NCBI GenBank assembly: GCA_031283025.1
Contig: JAITCP010000042.1
Span: 1-10,911 of the forward strand
DNA: 10,911 nt
DNA from: Spirochaetaceae bacterium
GTDB lineage: Bacteria > Spirochaetota > Spirochaetia > Treponematales > Breznakiellaceae
Direction: 5' to 3'
Each line of letters opens with the position of its first letter. Position 1 is the first letter of the stretch. A model generated the notes under the pieces. The model worked only from the letters and a program-made list of their open reading frames with translations, made no database searches and was not told the origin of the DNA. Positions 1-5,648 of the stretch are shown in pieces. A program made the translations under genes and the position numbers.

Positions 1-3
1 GGA

Positions 4-186
4 ATGTTTTTATCGGTAAACCTGAAAGAACAATTACTGCCCGGTTCTTTTGAATATATGCCGGACGAATTGATAGGCGGTAAAATAGACGTAAGCGTGT
101 TTGACAGCAATTACAAGAACGATGAGACGGGGGCAACGGCAATACCGCCTGCGGCCTTAATAAAACTAATTAGAGTTTGTCCATAA
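4..186 (+). pseudogene. IS1182-like transposase, N-terminal remnant
   Basis: The open frame starts with ATG at position 4 and encodes 60 residues. The beginning (MFLSVNLKEQLLPGSFEYM, then a run ending in NDETGATAIPPAALIKLI) matches what I know of the N-terminus of IS1182-family transposases, whose intact proteins are roughly 450-550 residues. Similarity ends at about position 170. The next four codons (RVCP) and the stop come from a palindromic repeat that begins at 174, so the gene was cut and about 90% of it is missing. No DDE catalytic residues remain, and no IS terminal repeat can be recognised. The GGA at positions 1-3 is too close to the ATG to judge as a ribosome site. The fragment cannot encode an active transposase. 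It marks an old insertion followed by deletion. Confidence 0.75.
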
Positions 187-209
187 TGTAGACACATTAT
201 GGACAGACT
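174..209. repeat. palindromic repeat H1 with AGAC loop
   Basis: The arms 178-189 and 194-205 (TGTCCATAATGT / ACATTATGGACA) are a perfect 12-bp inverted repeat around the loop AGAC (190-193). The pairing extends outwards to 174 and 209 with one G-T pair, giving a 16-bp stem. It begins exactly where similarity to the transposase ends. Its outer end GGACAGAC recurs at the end of hairpin H3 (282-289), so two neighbouring hairpins share outer arms but differ in their inner stems. Confidence 0.7.
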
Positions 210-219
210 ACCTTATTAT

Positions 220-289
220 TGCATTTTCGCAACCTTTAGGTGAGAAAATGCAAGGTCTGGCCGCAAAGTAACCGACTTTGTGGACAGAC
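220..289 (+). repeat. two-hairpin module, copy 1 (H2 + H3)
   Basis: H2 (220-252) has a perfect 9-bp outer stem (TGCATTTTC / GAAAATGCA), an asymmetric internal loop GCA (229-231) opposite GA (242-243), and a 4-bp inner stem ACCT/AGGT closed by TT. Two bases later H3 (255-289) pairs GTCTG with CAGAC and CCGCAAAGT (261-269) with ACTTTGTGG (275-283), with one G-T pair, around the pentaloop AACCG (270-274). The same order of a GCA/GA hairpin followed by an AACCG hairpin recurs at 1834-1904 with different stem sequences. The plus strand is chosen because GCA/GA could form tandem G-A pairs in plus-strand RNA. The element may be a mobile REP-like palindrome or a structured RNA. Confidence 0.65.
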
Positions 290-293
290 ACTA

Positions 294-328
294 ACTAATG
301 AGGCAGCCAGCCAGGTTAACTCATTAGT
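294..328. repeat. inverted repeat overlapping the BMP gene stop codon
   Basis: ACTAATGAG (294-302) and CTCATTAGT (320-328) are perfect 9-bp arms around a 17-base loop. The right arm contains the stop codon of the lipoprotein gene (324-326 on the minus strand), so the hairpin would form at the very end of that mRNA. No run of T follows on the minus strand, so it is not a classic intrinsic terminator. It could still act as a 3' stabiliser, or be a further member of the repeat cluster that fills 174-328. Confidence 0.5.
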
Positions 329-1442
329 CATCGTCCTTTGCCAATAAATTCTGGGGGAATCCGGCAAGCTGTTTTGCATCTGCATAGGTGGCCGCTATGG
401 TAACATCGCCGCTTATGATCTTATAGACTGTGTCGCTAACCTTGCTTTTGACTTCGCCGGACATGGCAGGGTTGGTTACAGAATAACCTATTCCGGCTGC
501 TTTAAGGTCAAAGCTGAGTACCTCTCCGCGGAAGTGGCCGTCTTTTACCGCCTTGAGTCCGTAAAGGGTGGCCGATTCCACACGCTTGAGCATGGATGTA
601 TAAACGGCGGATTCCGTGTCGTTGTAAAGCCCTTCTTCAAACTGATCCGAATCTACCCCGATAGCCCAGACATTTTTGCCCTGCGCCCGGTATTCCTTTG
701 CCTGGGCGATGGTCCCGTTGCCGGAAGCGCCCGCCGCGGAATAAATAATGTAAATCCCTGAATCGTACCAGTTTTTGGCCTGGCTCTTGGCGGATGCAGG
801 ATCGGCCCAATCGTTGACATAATAATCGTCAATTCGCGCGTTGGGGAGCACCGACAGAACACCCTGGACAAAGCCCACCTCGAACTTGGTAATTGTCGCT
901 CCGGGAATACCGCCGATAAATCCGAACCGGGGATTGGGGATTTTATCCTCAACCGCCTTGAGCGCCGCAGCGACGCCCACCAGATAAGAGCCTTCATGCT
1001 CGGCAAAGGTGGCCTGGAGCACATTGGGAAGCCCCACCCAGTCTACGTCGATGATCATGTATTTTTGATTGGGGTTCTTTGAAGCTACCGCTGCAAGAGC
1101 ATCGGCAAAGGTAAAGCCGGTAGTGATAATCAGATCGTAGTTCTCGTCGGTTGCCTGCTGGATATTGGGGATATACTGATCCTGAGTCAGGGCGGTAACT
1201 ACATCGTAGAACTTGCCCCGTCCGGAAGCGTTATCCCAGGTATCTCCGTAATACTCAAGTATGCCCCGCCATGCCGCCGCATTAAAGGACTTGTCATCTA
1301 CCCCGCTGGCATCGGTAAGAAGCCGTGTGGTAACTTCGGACGGAGCGGCCGTCCGGGGTTCATTTTCGACTTTGCCGCGGCGGCACCCCGCAGCAAGCAG
1401 AAATCCCGCCAAAATACAGCAAATAATCCTTATTTTCTTCAT
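324..1442 (-). CDS. BMP/PnrA-type nucleoside-binding lipoprotein
   Basis: The product of 372 residues belongs to the basic membrane protein (BMP, TmpC/PnrA) family, substrate-binding lipoproteins of ABC importers. The T. pallidum member PnrA binds purine nucleosides. The signal peptide has a lipobox LLAAGC with the lipidated cysteine at residue 20. Family motifs follow in order: TDASGVDDKSFN (43-54), IITTGF (105-110), DVDWVGLPN (132-140), the GSYLVG segment (151-156), GFIGGIPG (174-181), and WAIGVDSDQ (259-267). The protein should be anchored to the outer face of the inner membrane. The ATG at 1440-1442 follows GGAGG (1452-1456 on the plus strand). No ABC ATPase or permease genes are nearby, so the partner transporter must be encoded elsewhere. 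Family assignment is secure. The purine nucleoside ligand is inferred from PnrA and is less sure. Confidence 0.9.
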   Translation of the reverse strand: MKKIRIICCILAGFLLAAGCRRGKVENEPRTAAPSEVTTRLLTDASGVDDKSFNAAAWRGILEYYGDTWDNASGRGKFYDVVTALTQDQYIPNIQQATDENYDLIITTGFTFADALAAVASKNPNQKYMIIDVDWVGLPNVLQATFAEHEGSYLVGVAAALKAVEDKIPNPRFGFIGGIPGATITKFEVGFVQGVLSVLPNARIDDYYVNDWADPASAKSQAKNWYDSGIYIIYSAAGASGNGTIAQAKEYRAQGKNVWAIGVDSDQFEEGLYNDTESAVYTSMLKRVESATLYGLKAVKDGHFRGEVLSFDLKAAGIGYSVTNPAMSGEVKSKVSDTVYKIISGDVTIAATYADAKQLAGFPQNLLAKDDD

Positions 1443-1480
1443 TTTCCTTTTCCTCCAAAAAATAGATGTCTGGTGAATAG

Positions 1481-1509
1481 AATATACTTATTATTATGTT
1501 TTTTTTCAA
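1481..1509 (-). promoter_or_regulatory. sigma-70-type promoter of the BMP lipoprotein gene
   Basis: Read on the minus strand, TTGAAA (1509-1504) lies exactly 17 bases from TATATT (1486-1481). The predicted start near 1474 gives a leader of about 30 nt with a strong GGAGG ribosome site. The promoter of the Gly/Ala-rich gene (4975-5003) has nearly the same hexamers and the same spacing. Confidence 0.65.
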
Positions 1510-1592
1510 GGCTGGCCAGGAAACCCTAAAGTACAGCCCCCGGTTTCTCCGATAATATAAGAAACCTCAAAACAACGATATGTGGAGGAAAC

Positions 1593-1811
1593 ATGAAAAG
1601 GTACTGCATTAAAAGTCAGCCCGGCATAGCCGAATATTTAGACATTCTCGAGGAAATCGAAGATGGCTATAAAATCAGGATAACCAGAATGGTTGACGGA
1701 GATGAAAAAATCCGGGAGGATTTTATCGAACGCCAGCTTTTTGAGACTTGCCTTTCAACCGGGTATATTGCCGAATTGGACGGTGTAGAACTGAACTCAG
1801 CAGCCGCCTGA
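1593..1811 (+). CDS. small conserved-looking hypothetical protein, 72 aa
   Basis: I recognise no characterised function. The protein is 72 residues, soluble and acidic, with no signal peptide or membrane segment. Its middle part is rich in charged residues (LEEIEDGYKIRITRMVDGDEKIREDF, residues 19-44 in overlap). The alternation in KIRITRMVDG suggests a small beta-rich fold. There are two cysteines, C5 and C53. Evidence that it is real: ATG preceded by GGAGGAAAC at good distance, its own strand with no better competing frame, and codon use like its neighbours. It is transcribed away from the BMP lipoprotein gene and runs into the two-hairpin module 22 bp after its stop. Upstream AT-rich sequence (1551-1560) could hold a -10 element, but I see no convincing -35. 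Confidence 0.7.
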   Translation: MKRYCIKSQPGIAEYLDILEEIEDGYKIRITRMVDGDEKIREDFIERQLFETCLSTGYIAELDGVELNSAAA

Positions 1812-1833
1812 GCAAAACGCAAAGCTTAAAAAC

Positions 1834-1904
1834 GCACGTTTCGCAGCCCAAAGGGCGAGAAACTGCAAAGGAACCTCTAAAGACAACCGGTTTTTAGAGG
1901 TTCC
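1834..1904 (+). repeat. two-hairpin module, copy 2 (between convergent genes)
   Basis: The first hairpin (1834-1866) pairs GTTTC (1838-1842) with GAAAC (1859-1863) and GCA with TGC outside it, with C1837 bulged. Inside is the same asymmetric loop as in H2, GCA (1843-1845) opposite GA (1857-1858), then GCCC-AAA-GGGC. Three bases later the second hairpin (1870-1904) has a 15-bp stem with one G-T pair around the pentaloop AACCG (1885-1889). The stems differ from copy 1, but loop sequences and order are the same. It lies between the 3' ends of the 72-aa gene and parC, so it may end or protect either transcript. The plus side is followed by only a weak T-rich stretch (CCACTTTTAATTT). Confidence 0.7.
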
Positions 1905-1910
1905 CCACTT

Positions 1911-3839
1911 TTAATTTCCCTTAACTTCCACTGCCAGGGCTTCCTTCGCGGCAAGACGCACGCCGCCGGCCTTAATCCCTTTTACATTGTAATCCTGAAC
2001 CTTAAAGGTTTCTGCAAATACCTTAAGCCGGGGCTTTGGTTTGTACTTGACGCTAAAGGTGAATTTTGCGCGAGTGTCGCCGTGGAGAACAGTACAGCCG
2101 TCGGGAAGGAGGGCGTAATCTTTGTTCATGATCCACCCTTCTATCTGAAAGCGTTTGATGCAGGGGTAGCCAGTCTTGGGCTCCGCATAAATGAGCGTAA
2201 AAATTAAAGGGGCGATTGTTTCTTTGTTGGCTTCGCCGATGTAAACCGCCTTGGGGCCGATAAACGCTTTTTCGGGAATGTCCGTTACCGACCACAGGCC
2301 GTTGCCCCGGATTACAAGAATCCGGTCAAAAGGAGAAAGTTCCGCGACCACTTCGCCGCCGGAAACGGCAGTGCCCAAATAGCCGCTTGCGCTGTCATAC
2401 TTTAACTGCACGTCTTTGCGGGCCACTTCCTTTACGTCTATCTTGTCGAATGCCCCTACTTTGGTGCGCCGTTTCCCGCCTAAAAGTTCTTCATCGGCCC
2501 TGACCTTGGTGATAATTCCGTCAAGGAAACGCAGGGCATAGGCGGTAATGTTTTTCAGGTGATGGTTAATTTCTTTAATCCGCGCGTTAATCGCTTCCAT
2601 CTCTTCACGGACTTTGTTGATGTCGTACAGTGAAATCCGCCGGATGGGGATACGCAGAAGCTGTTCCACATCATCGGCGGTAACGCCACGGGGGCCAATT
2701 TCTTTTGCAAAGGGCTTAAAGCCGGCAATCACCGCATCGCTTACCCCTTTGACGGTTTTCATTTTTTCGATGGCCTTATAAATTCGTTCTTCTATAAATA
2801 TCCGCTCCAGAGTCCGCAGGCGGAGTTTTTCCAGGAGTTCGCTTTTTTCCAGTTCCAGTTCTTTGGTGAGTATCTTTACCAACAGTTTGGAGTGGTACTT
2901 GATCACTTCCGTTATGCTTATCACCGCGGGCAGGCCGTCTTTGATCACAAGGAGGTTTACAGAAATGGACTGCTCACATTCGGTAAAACCAAAGAGGGCG
3001 TCCACGGTTTCTTCCGAATACACCCCGCGCGCAAGTTTGATTTCTATTTCAACTTTATCCGTGGTAAAGTCACTGATTCCCTGTATTTTAATACGCCCCG
3101 CTTTGGCGGCGCTTTCTATGCTGTTGATGATGCTTTCCGTGGTGGAACCGAAAGGCAGTTCCCGGATTACAATACGTTTTGGATCAGAGGTGTCGAGTTT
3201 GGCGCGGACAAGAACCTTGCCGTTTCCGTCCCGGTACTCCGACACATCCACATGGCCTCCGGTGGGAAAATCCGGATACAGTTGGAATTTCTTTCCCTCA
3301 AGGCAGGCCTTTTCCGCTTCCAGCACTTCCAGCACATTGTGGGGCAGTATCCTGGTTGACATTCCCACGGCGATCCCTTCGGCCCCTATTATCAGTACCA
3401 CGGGGATTTTTGCCGGAAAAAGTACGGGTTCTTTTTTTCTGCCGTCGTAGGAAGATACAAAAGGGGTAAGCTTGGGATTGTAAAAAACTTCCTTTGCCAG
3501 CGGGGTGGAGCGGCACTCAATATAGCGTGGGGCGGAGGCATCGTCTCCGGTATAAATGTTGCCGAAATTCCCCTGCCTGTCTATGAACAAATCCTTGTTT
3601 GCCAGCACCACCAAGGCGCTGCCGATGGACGCTTCCCCGTGGGGGTGGTACTGCATACAATGGCCCATCACATTGGCAACTTTGTGGAACTTGCCGTCAT
3701 CCATTTCAAAAAGGGAGTGGAGTATACGCCGCTGAACCGGCTTTAGACCGTCTTCCAGATCGGGAATGGCCCTGTCCTTGATTACATAGCTGGCGTATTC
3801 CAGAAAGTTACGGTCAAAAAGATTTTTTATATATGCCAT
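1911..3839 (-). CDS. parC: DNA topoisomerase IV subunit A (GyrA/ParC family)
   Basis: This is the DNA-breaking and rejoining subunit of a type IIA topoisomerase, which with ParE unlinks daughter chromosomes. Visible features are DRAIPDLEDGLKPVQRRIL (22-40), YHPHGEASIG (64-73), the active-site tyrosine Y106 in SAPRYIECR, GIAVGMSTRILPHN near 154-167, and a coiled-coil region around 320-350. At 642 residues it is about 110 shorter than E. coli ParC, with a short C-terminal pinwheel region and no GyrA box, so ParC is preferred over GyrA. It belongs to the ParC form known from Bacteroidetes and spirochetes. The quinolone-contact positions equal to E. coli GyrA S83 and D87 are A70 and S74. No parE is next to it. 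The ATG has no ribosome-binding sequence. An in-frame TGA a short way upstream rules out an earlier start. Confidence 0.92.
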   Translation of the reverse strand: MAYIKNLFDRNFLEYASYVIKDRAIPDLEDGLKPVQRRILHSLFEMDDGKFHKVANVMGHCMQYHPHGEASIGSALVVLANKDLFIDRQGNFGNIYTGDDASAPRYIECRSTPLAKEVFYNPKLTPFVSSYDGRKKEPVLFPAKIPVVLIIGAEGIAVGMSTRILPHNVLEVLEAEKACLEGKKFQLYPDFPTGGHVDVSEYRDGNGKVLVRAKLDTSDPKRIVIRELPFGSTTESIINSIESAAKAGRIKIQGISDFTTDKVEIEIKLARGVYSEETVDALFGFTECEQSISVNLLVIKDGLPAVISITEVIKYHSKLLVKILTKELELEKSELLEKLRLRTLERIFIEERIYKAIEKMKTVKGVSDAVIAGFKPFAKEIGPRGVTADDVEQLLRIPIRRISLYDINKVREEMEAINARIKEINHHLKNITAYALRFLDGIITKVRADEELLGGKRRTKVGAFDKIDVKEVARKDVQLKYDSASGYLGTAVSGGEVVAELSPFDRILVIRGNGLWSVTDIPEKAFIGPKAVYIGEANKETIAPLIFTLIYAEPKTGYPCIKRFQIEGWIMNKDYALLPDGCTVLHGDTRAKFTFSVKYKPKPRLKVFAETFKVQDYNVKGIKAGGVRLAAKEALAVEVKGN

Positions 3840-3880
3840 AAGCTGCTTATAAGGTAGAGTATAGGGCGGAAAGAATCAAG

Positions 3881-4020
3881 TACGGAAATCAACTTTTGTA
3901 TTTTACCACCTGCCTGTAGCAGACAGGTGGTATTTTTCTTCCTGTTCGTGTTTGTTCGCTTGTCCAGCGCCTAAATTTATAGGTGCTGGATGAATTTGTG
4001 GTTGAAAATTGATTTCCGTG
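3881..4020. repeat. 140-bp element with terminal inverted repeats and two inner hairpins
   Basis: ACGGAAATCAA (3882-3892) is repeated inverted as TTGATTTCCGT (4009-4019). After one mismatch, pairing continues inwards for four more bases (TTTT with AAAG, the last a G-T pair). Between the ends lie two strong hairpins, 3904-3932 and 3963-3990 (TCCAGCGCCTA / TAGGTGCTGGA, with one weak pair). The plan is that of a three-way junction. It could be a MITE-like mobile element or a structured RNA. No frame of useful length exists here. The left end lies about 40 bp upstream of parC and may contribute to its promoter. Together with the palindromes at 4041-4145 it accounts for most of the 473-bp gap between parC and the Rrf2 gene. 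Confidence 0.55.
3904..3937 (+). terminator. hairpin with T-run, terminator-like
   Basis: TACCACCTG (3904-3912) and CAGGTGGTA (3924-3932) form a perfect 9-bp GC-rich stem, followed at once by ATTTTTC on the plus strand. This has the form of an intrinsic terminator for plus-strand transcription, yet no gene lies upstream on that strand, since parC points the other way. It may end a short untranslated transcript, block antisense reading from the parC side, or simply be part of the larger element 3881-4020. Confidence 0.5.
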
Positions 4021-4040
4021 TGTCAGAATAGTATGTATTG

Positions 4041-4080
4041 AAGTTGTTCAAGAGCTGAAGTTTTTGAACAACTTCCTATT
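4041..4080. repeat. palindromic repeat A (TTGTTC arms, CTGAAG core)
   Basis: AAGTTGTTCAA (4041-4051) pairs perfectly with TTGAACAACTT (4064-4074) around a core containing GCTGAAGT. It is followed by CCTATTA, the same flank as in copy F (10671-10676). It is one of six full or partial members of this family in the window: 4041, 4111, 4934, 8974, 9105 and 10638. Confidence 0.75.
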
Positions 4081-4087
4081 AAAACTG

Positions 4088-4106
4088 CAAAATACGTAGT
4101 ATTTTG
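4088..4106. repeat. short perfect hairpin between repeats A and B
   Basis: CAAAATAC (4088-4095) and GTATTTTG (4099-4106) are perfect 8-bp arms with the loop GTA. It sits 8 bases after repeat A's CTATT flank and 5 bases before repeat B, so 4041-4145 is a block of three consecutive hairpins. Confidence 0.5.
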
Positions 4107-4110
4107 TTTA

Positions 4111-4150
4111 ACTTGTTCAAGAACCAACCGGGTTCTTGAACAAGTCTATT
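4111..4150. repeat. palindromic repeat B (TTGTTC arms, AACCG loop)
   Basis: ACTTGTTCAAGAACC (4111-4125) and GGTTCTTGAACAAGT (4131-4145) are perfect 15-bp arms around the pentaloop AACCG (4126-4130). It is followed by CTATT (4146-4150). The outer arms are those of family A/E/F, but the loop is that of the hairpins at 255-289 and 1870-1904. The CTATT flank runs straight into GACA, so the end of the repeat supplies the first two bases of the -35 element of the following promoter. Confidence 0.75.
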
Positions 4151-4176
4151 GACAAAAAAAAGCGCCCTGTTACACT
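4149..4176 (+). promoter_or_regulatory. putative promoter of the Rrf2-family regulator gene
   Basis: A consensus TTGACA (4149-4154) lies 16 bases before TACACT (4171-4176). The transcript would start near 4183, leaving a leader of about 130 nt with an inverted repeat in it. TGTCATT (4176-4182), at the end of the -10 element, is repeated inverted as AATGACA (4212-4218). That could be an operator, perhaps for self-regulation as is common in Rrf2 genes; this is inference. Confidence 0.45.
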
Positions 4177-4251
4177 GTCATTAGCGTCTTTGACATATTC
4201 CGGTGTGTTAAAATGACACGCTTTTCTGAATTAAGTTTTTGCAAATGAGGA

Positions 4252-4280
4252 TTTTCCAAAAAAACCTGAGTTTTGGAAAA
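4252..4280 (+). promoter_or_regulatory. inverted repeat in the leader of the Rrf2-family gene
   Basis: TTTTCCAAAA (4252-4261) and TTTTGGAAAA (4271-4280) are perfect 10-bp arms around a 9-base loop, ending 32 bases before the ATG. The arms are themselves almost self-complementary, so this could be either an RNA hairpin in the leader or a protein-binding site. No T-run follows, so it is not a simple terminator. Confidence 0.45.
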
Positions 4281-4312
4281 GGCTCAAATACTATGAATTG
4301 TGGTTATAGAGA

Positions 4313-4756
4313 ATGAGAATATCAGTTAGAACACGCTACGGCCTTGCCGCTTTGGTATGTATGGCCAGAAAAGGCGTAGCGGAGGACCGGGTTACAATAA
4401 CCAGCTTGTCTGAAAAACTGCAAATATCAAAAATATATCTGGAACAGGTTTTTTCGCTTCTAAGACGAAGCGGGATTGTAATTTCCGCAAAGGGCGCTCA
4501 GGGCGGTTATAACTTATCGCGGCCCGCGAAGAAAGTAACTGTTTATGATATATTATCTGCAACAGAAACCGCCCTTTTTGAAAAAACGGATAAAACAGTC
4601 GCAGATGAAAACATTGAAAAGACTCTGAGGGACACGGTATTTGATCCGCTGGACGCTTCCTTAAAGGAAACCTTATCCCGCATAACCCTTGAAGATATAG
4701 TCAATCAAGCGGCGTTGTATATGAACGGTGACTACTATATGTACTACGGGATATAG
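4313..4756 (+). CDS. Rrf2-family transcriptional regulator without the Fe-S cysteines
   Basis: The 147-residue protein starts MRISVRTRYGLAALVCMA, the usual opening of Rrf2 regulators (relatives of IscR, NsrR and CymR). It has the winged helix-turn-helix over about residues 27-72, including LSEKLQISKIYLEQVFSLLRR in two parts and the wing AKGAQGGYNLSRP (59-71). In IscR and NsrR three cysteines in the region after the wing bind an Fe-S cluster. Here that region (about 80-115) has none, and the only cysteine is C16 in helix 1. It therefore probably senses something else, or acts through a protein partner as CymR does. It is a single gene, with no iscS or cysteine genes beside it. The ATG has only a weak ribosome site (TAGAGA). 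Confidence 0.85.
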   Translation: MRISVRTRYGLAALVCMARKGVAEDRVTITSLSEKLQISKIYLEQVFSLLRRSGIVISAKGAQGGYNLSRPAKKVTVYDILSATETALFEKTDKTVADENIEKTLRDTVFDPLDASLKETLSRITLEDIVNQAALYMNGDYYMYYGI

Positions 4757-4813
4757 GTGCCGGCGGTTTAGTGATGGTTACCACTCCGGCGTTGCCAAAA
4801 AGTAAGAATTAAA

Positions 4814-4875
4814 CCACGGAGTTTCGATACGATTTTGGCCTTTTTCCTCCGTAAAACTCCGAGCCATTTCCGTGG
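4814..4875. repeat. overlapping inverted repeats downstream of the Rrf2 gene
   Basis: Two alternative pairings compete. CGGAGTTT (4817-4824) can pair with AAACTCCG (4854-4861), or CCACGGA (4814-4820) can pair with TCCGTGG (4869-4875). They share the bases CGGA (4817-4820), so they exclude each other. A further CCTCCGT (4847-4853) also fits the left arm. The layout resembles a switchable RNA structure but could be a decayed repeat. No T-run is attached, and I see no gene in 4757-5020. Confidence 0.4.
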
Positions 4876-4927
4876 AAAGAAGTGTATTAAAGCTCACTGC
4901 AAACAAATTGACCTTGTTTTGAAAAAA

Positions 4928-4969
4928 TATAATAGACTTGTTCAAAAACTGAAGTTTTTAGAGATTCCC
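4928..4969. repeat. chimeric palindromic repeat C
   Basis: The left half (TATAATAGACTTGTTC and AAAAACT, from 4928) is identical to the TTGTTC-arm family with its outer flank. After the core CTGAAG the right half GTTTTTAGAGATTCCC (4954-4969) matches instead the right arm of the hairpin at 1890-1905, with one change. Only the inner 7-bp stem can therefore pair, so this is a hybrid of two repeat types. The consensus TATAAT (4928-4933) has TTGACC at 4908-4913, but the 14-base gap is too short for a normal promoter. Confidence 0.6.
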
Positions 4970-4974
4970 AATAA

Positions 4975-5003
4975 TTGAATAATTCAACAATATGTAGTAT
5001 ATT
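4975..5003 (+). promoter_or_regulatory. sigma-70-type promoter of the Gly/Ala-rich protein gene
   Basis: TTGAAT (4975-4980) lies exactly 17 bases before TATATT (4998-5003). The transcript would begin near 5010, directly at the ribosome site GGAGGG (5010-5015), so the leader would be only about 11 nt. TTGAATAATTCAA (4975-4987) is also a palindrome overlapping the -35 region and could bind a regulator. Confidence 0.6.
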
Positions 5004-5020
5004 TAATACGGAGGGTAAGT

Positions 5021-5575
5021 ATGGCTTCATCTTCATTAAACATTTTATCGGGTATTGCGGCAGCGGCGGCAGGTTTTGCTGGTGAAAAAGTACCCAAAAA
5101 TGGATCTATCCCCGGTTTGGATTTAGCGGCGATTGTTCCGGCCTTGTTGGGCAAAACCGGAGGAGCTTCCGGTATTGCAGGCGCTCTTGCTTCTGTAGCG
5201 GCAAAATCGGGACTTCTGGACAATTCCAAGCTGGGAAATCTGGCTGATCTGGCCGGTTCTTTATTTTCTTCAGGTAATACGGGGGCAATTAAGAAAACCA
5301 CCGGAGGCATTGAAGGCTTGGCGGCAGCGATCCTCGGTAATTCAGGTTCAGGAGCGGCGCTTGGTTCTATTGCAAGCATGGCTATTACTCTGGCAAAATC
5401 CGTTAAAAACAAAAAGGAACTAACGGATATAGCTTCCAACTTGGGTAAAACTTTAAGTGGTACGTTCGGCGTTTCCTTTAATGGGGCCGGAACGGCTCTA
5501 AAAGCCCTGAATAATGTATTGGGGAGCGATGCTAAAGGTGAACTTTTCAAGGTAATTCTAAAGAACCTTGCCTAA
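5021..5575 (+). CDS. Gly/Ala/Ser/Leu-rich hypothetical protein, 184 aa
   Basis: I do not recognise the family. The ATG follows GGAGGGTAAGT, a strong ribosome site, with a good promoter just upstream, so expression is likely. The protein uses a restricted alphabet: Arg, Gln, His, Cys, Trp and Tyr are all absent, and Gly, Ala, Ser, Leu and Lys make up most of it. Residues 9-19 are a small hydrophobic Ala stretch but not a typical signal peptide. Two similar segments, about 33-86 (starting LDLAAIVPALLGKTGG) and 97-149 (starting IEGLAAAILGNSGSG), suggest an internal duplication of small-residue helices. The composition loosely recalls DUF937-like Gly-rich proteins, or proteins that assemble or associate with membranes. 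This is only a resemblance. It is convergent with fusA, with 73 bp and no clear terminator between. Confidence 0.7.
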   Translation: MASSSLNILSGIAAAAAGFAGEKVPKNGSIPGLDLAAIVPALLGKTGGASGIAGALASVAAKSGLLDNSKLGNLADLAGSLFSSGNTGAIKKTTGGIEGLAAAILGNSGSGAALGSIASMAITLAKSVKNKKELTDIASNLGKTLSGTFGVSFNGAGTALKALNNVLGSDAKGELFKVILKNLA

Positions 5576-5648
5576 GGAAGCGCCGACGCGGAGCGGAGTT
5601 CTCAAAGCATACAAAAGAAAAACGTAAGAATCGGAGGGCCCGTCCTGT

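Noticed and set aside
4..328. Intact insertion sequence with the hairpins as its ends
   Set aside because: Only about 55 transposase codons remain, and the hairpins match the intergenic palindromes elsewhere and not IS ends.
2863..3450. Long plus-strand frames opposite parC (also 6319-6696 and 6904-7320 opposite EF-G2)
   Set aside because: They are Ser/Arg-rich shadows of strongly conserved genes on the other strand, without ribosome sites.
4041..4145. Could the repeated palindromes be a CRISPR array?
   Set aside because: Repeats are not evenly spaced, spacers of constant size are missing, copies are scattered between genes over 10 kb, and no cas gene is visible.
4190..4214. A second TTGACA (4190-4195) with TAAAAT as another Rrf2 promoter
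   Set aside because: The spacer is only 13 bases, too short for sigma-70. The upstream pair at 4149-4176 is better placed.
4908..4933. TTGACC and TATAAT upstream of the Gly/Ala-rich gene as its main promoter
   Set aside because: Spacing is 14 bases. The pair TTGAAT/TATATT with 17 bases, nearer the gene, is the better candidate.
4984..5550. A 188-residue open frame on the minus strand almost fully opposite the Gly/Ala-rich gene
   Set aside because: It has a biased Pro/Ala/Leu composition that mirrors the Ala/Gly codons of the plus-strand gene. The plus frame has a promoter, a strong ribosome site and a sensible start. No signals support the minus frame.
5576..5648. Terminator between the convergent Gly/Ala-rich and EF-G2 genes
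   Set aside because: No stem with loop and T-run can be drawn. A GGAGGGCCCGTCC palindrome has no room for a loop.
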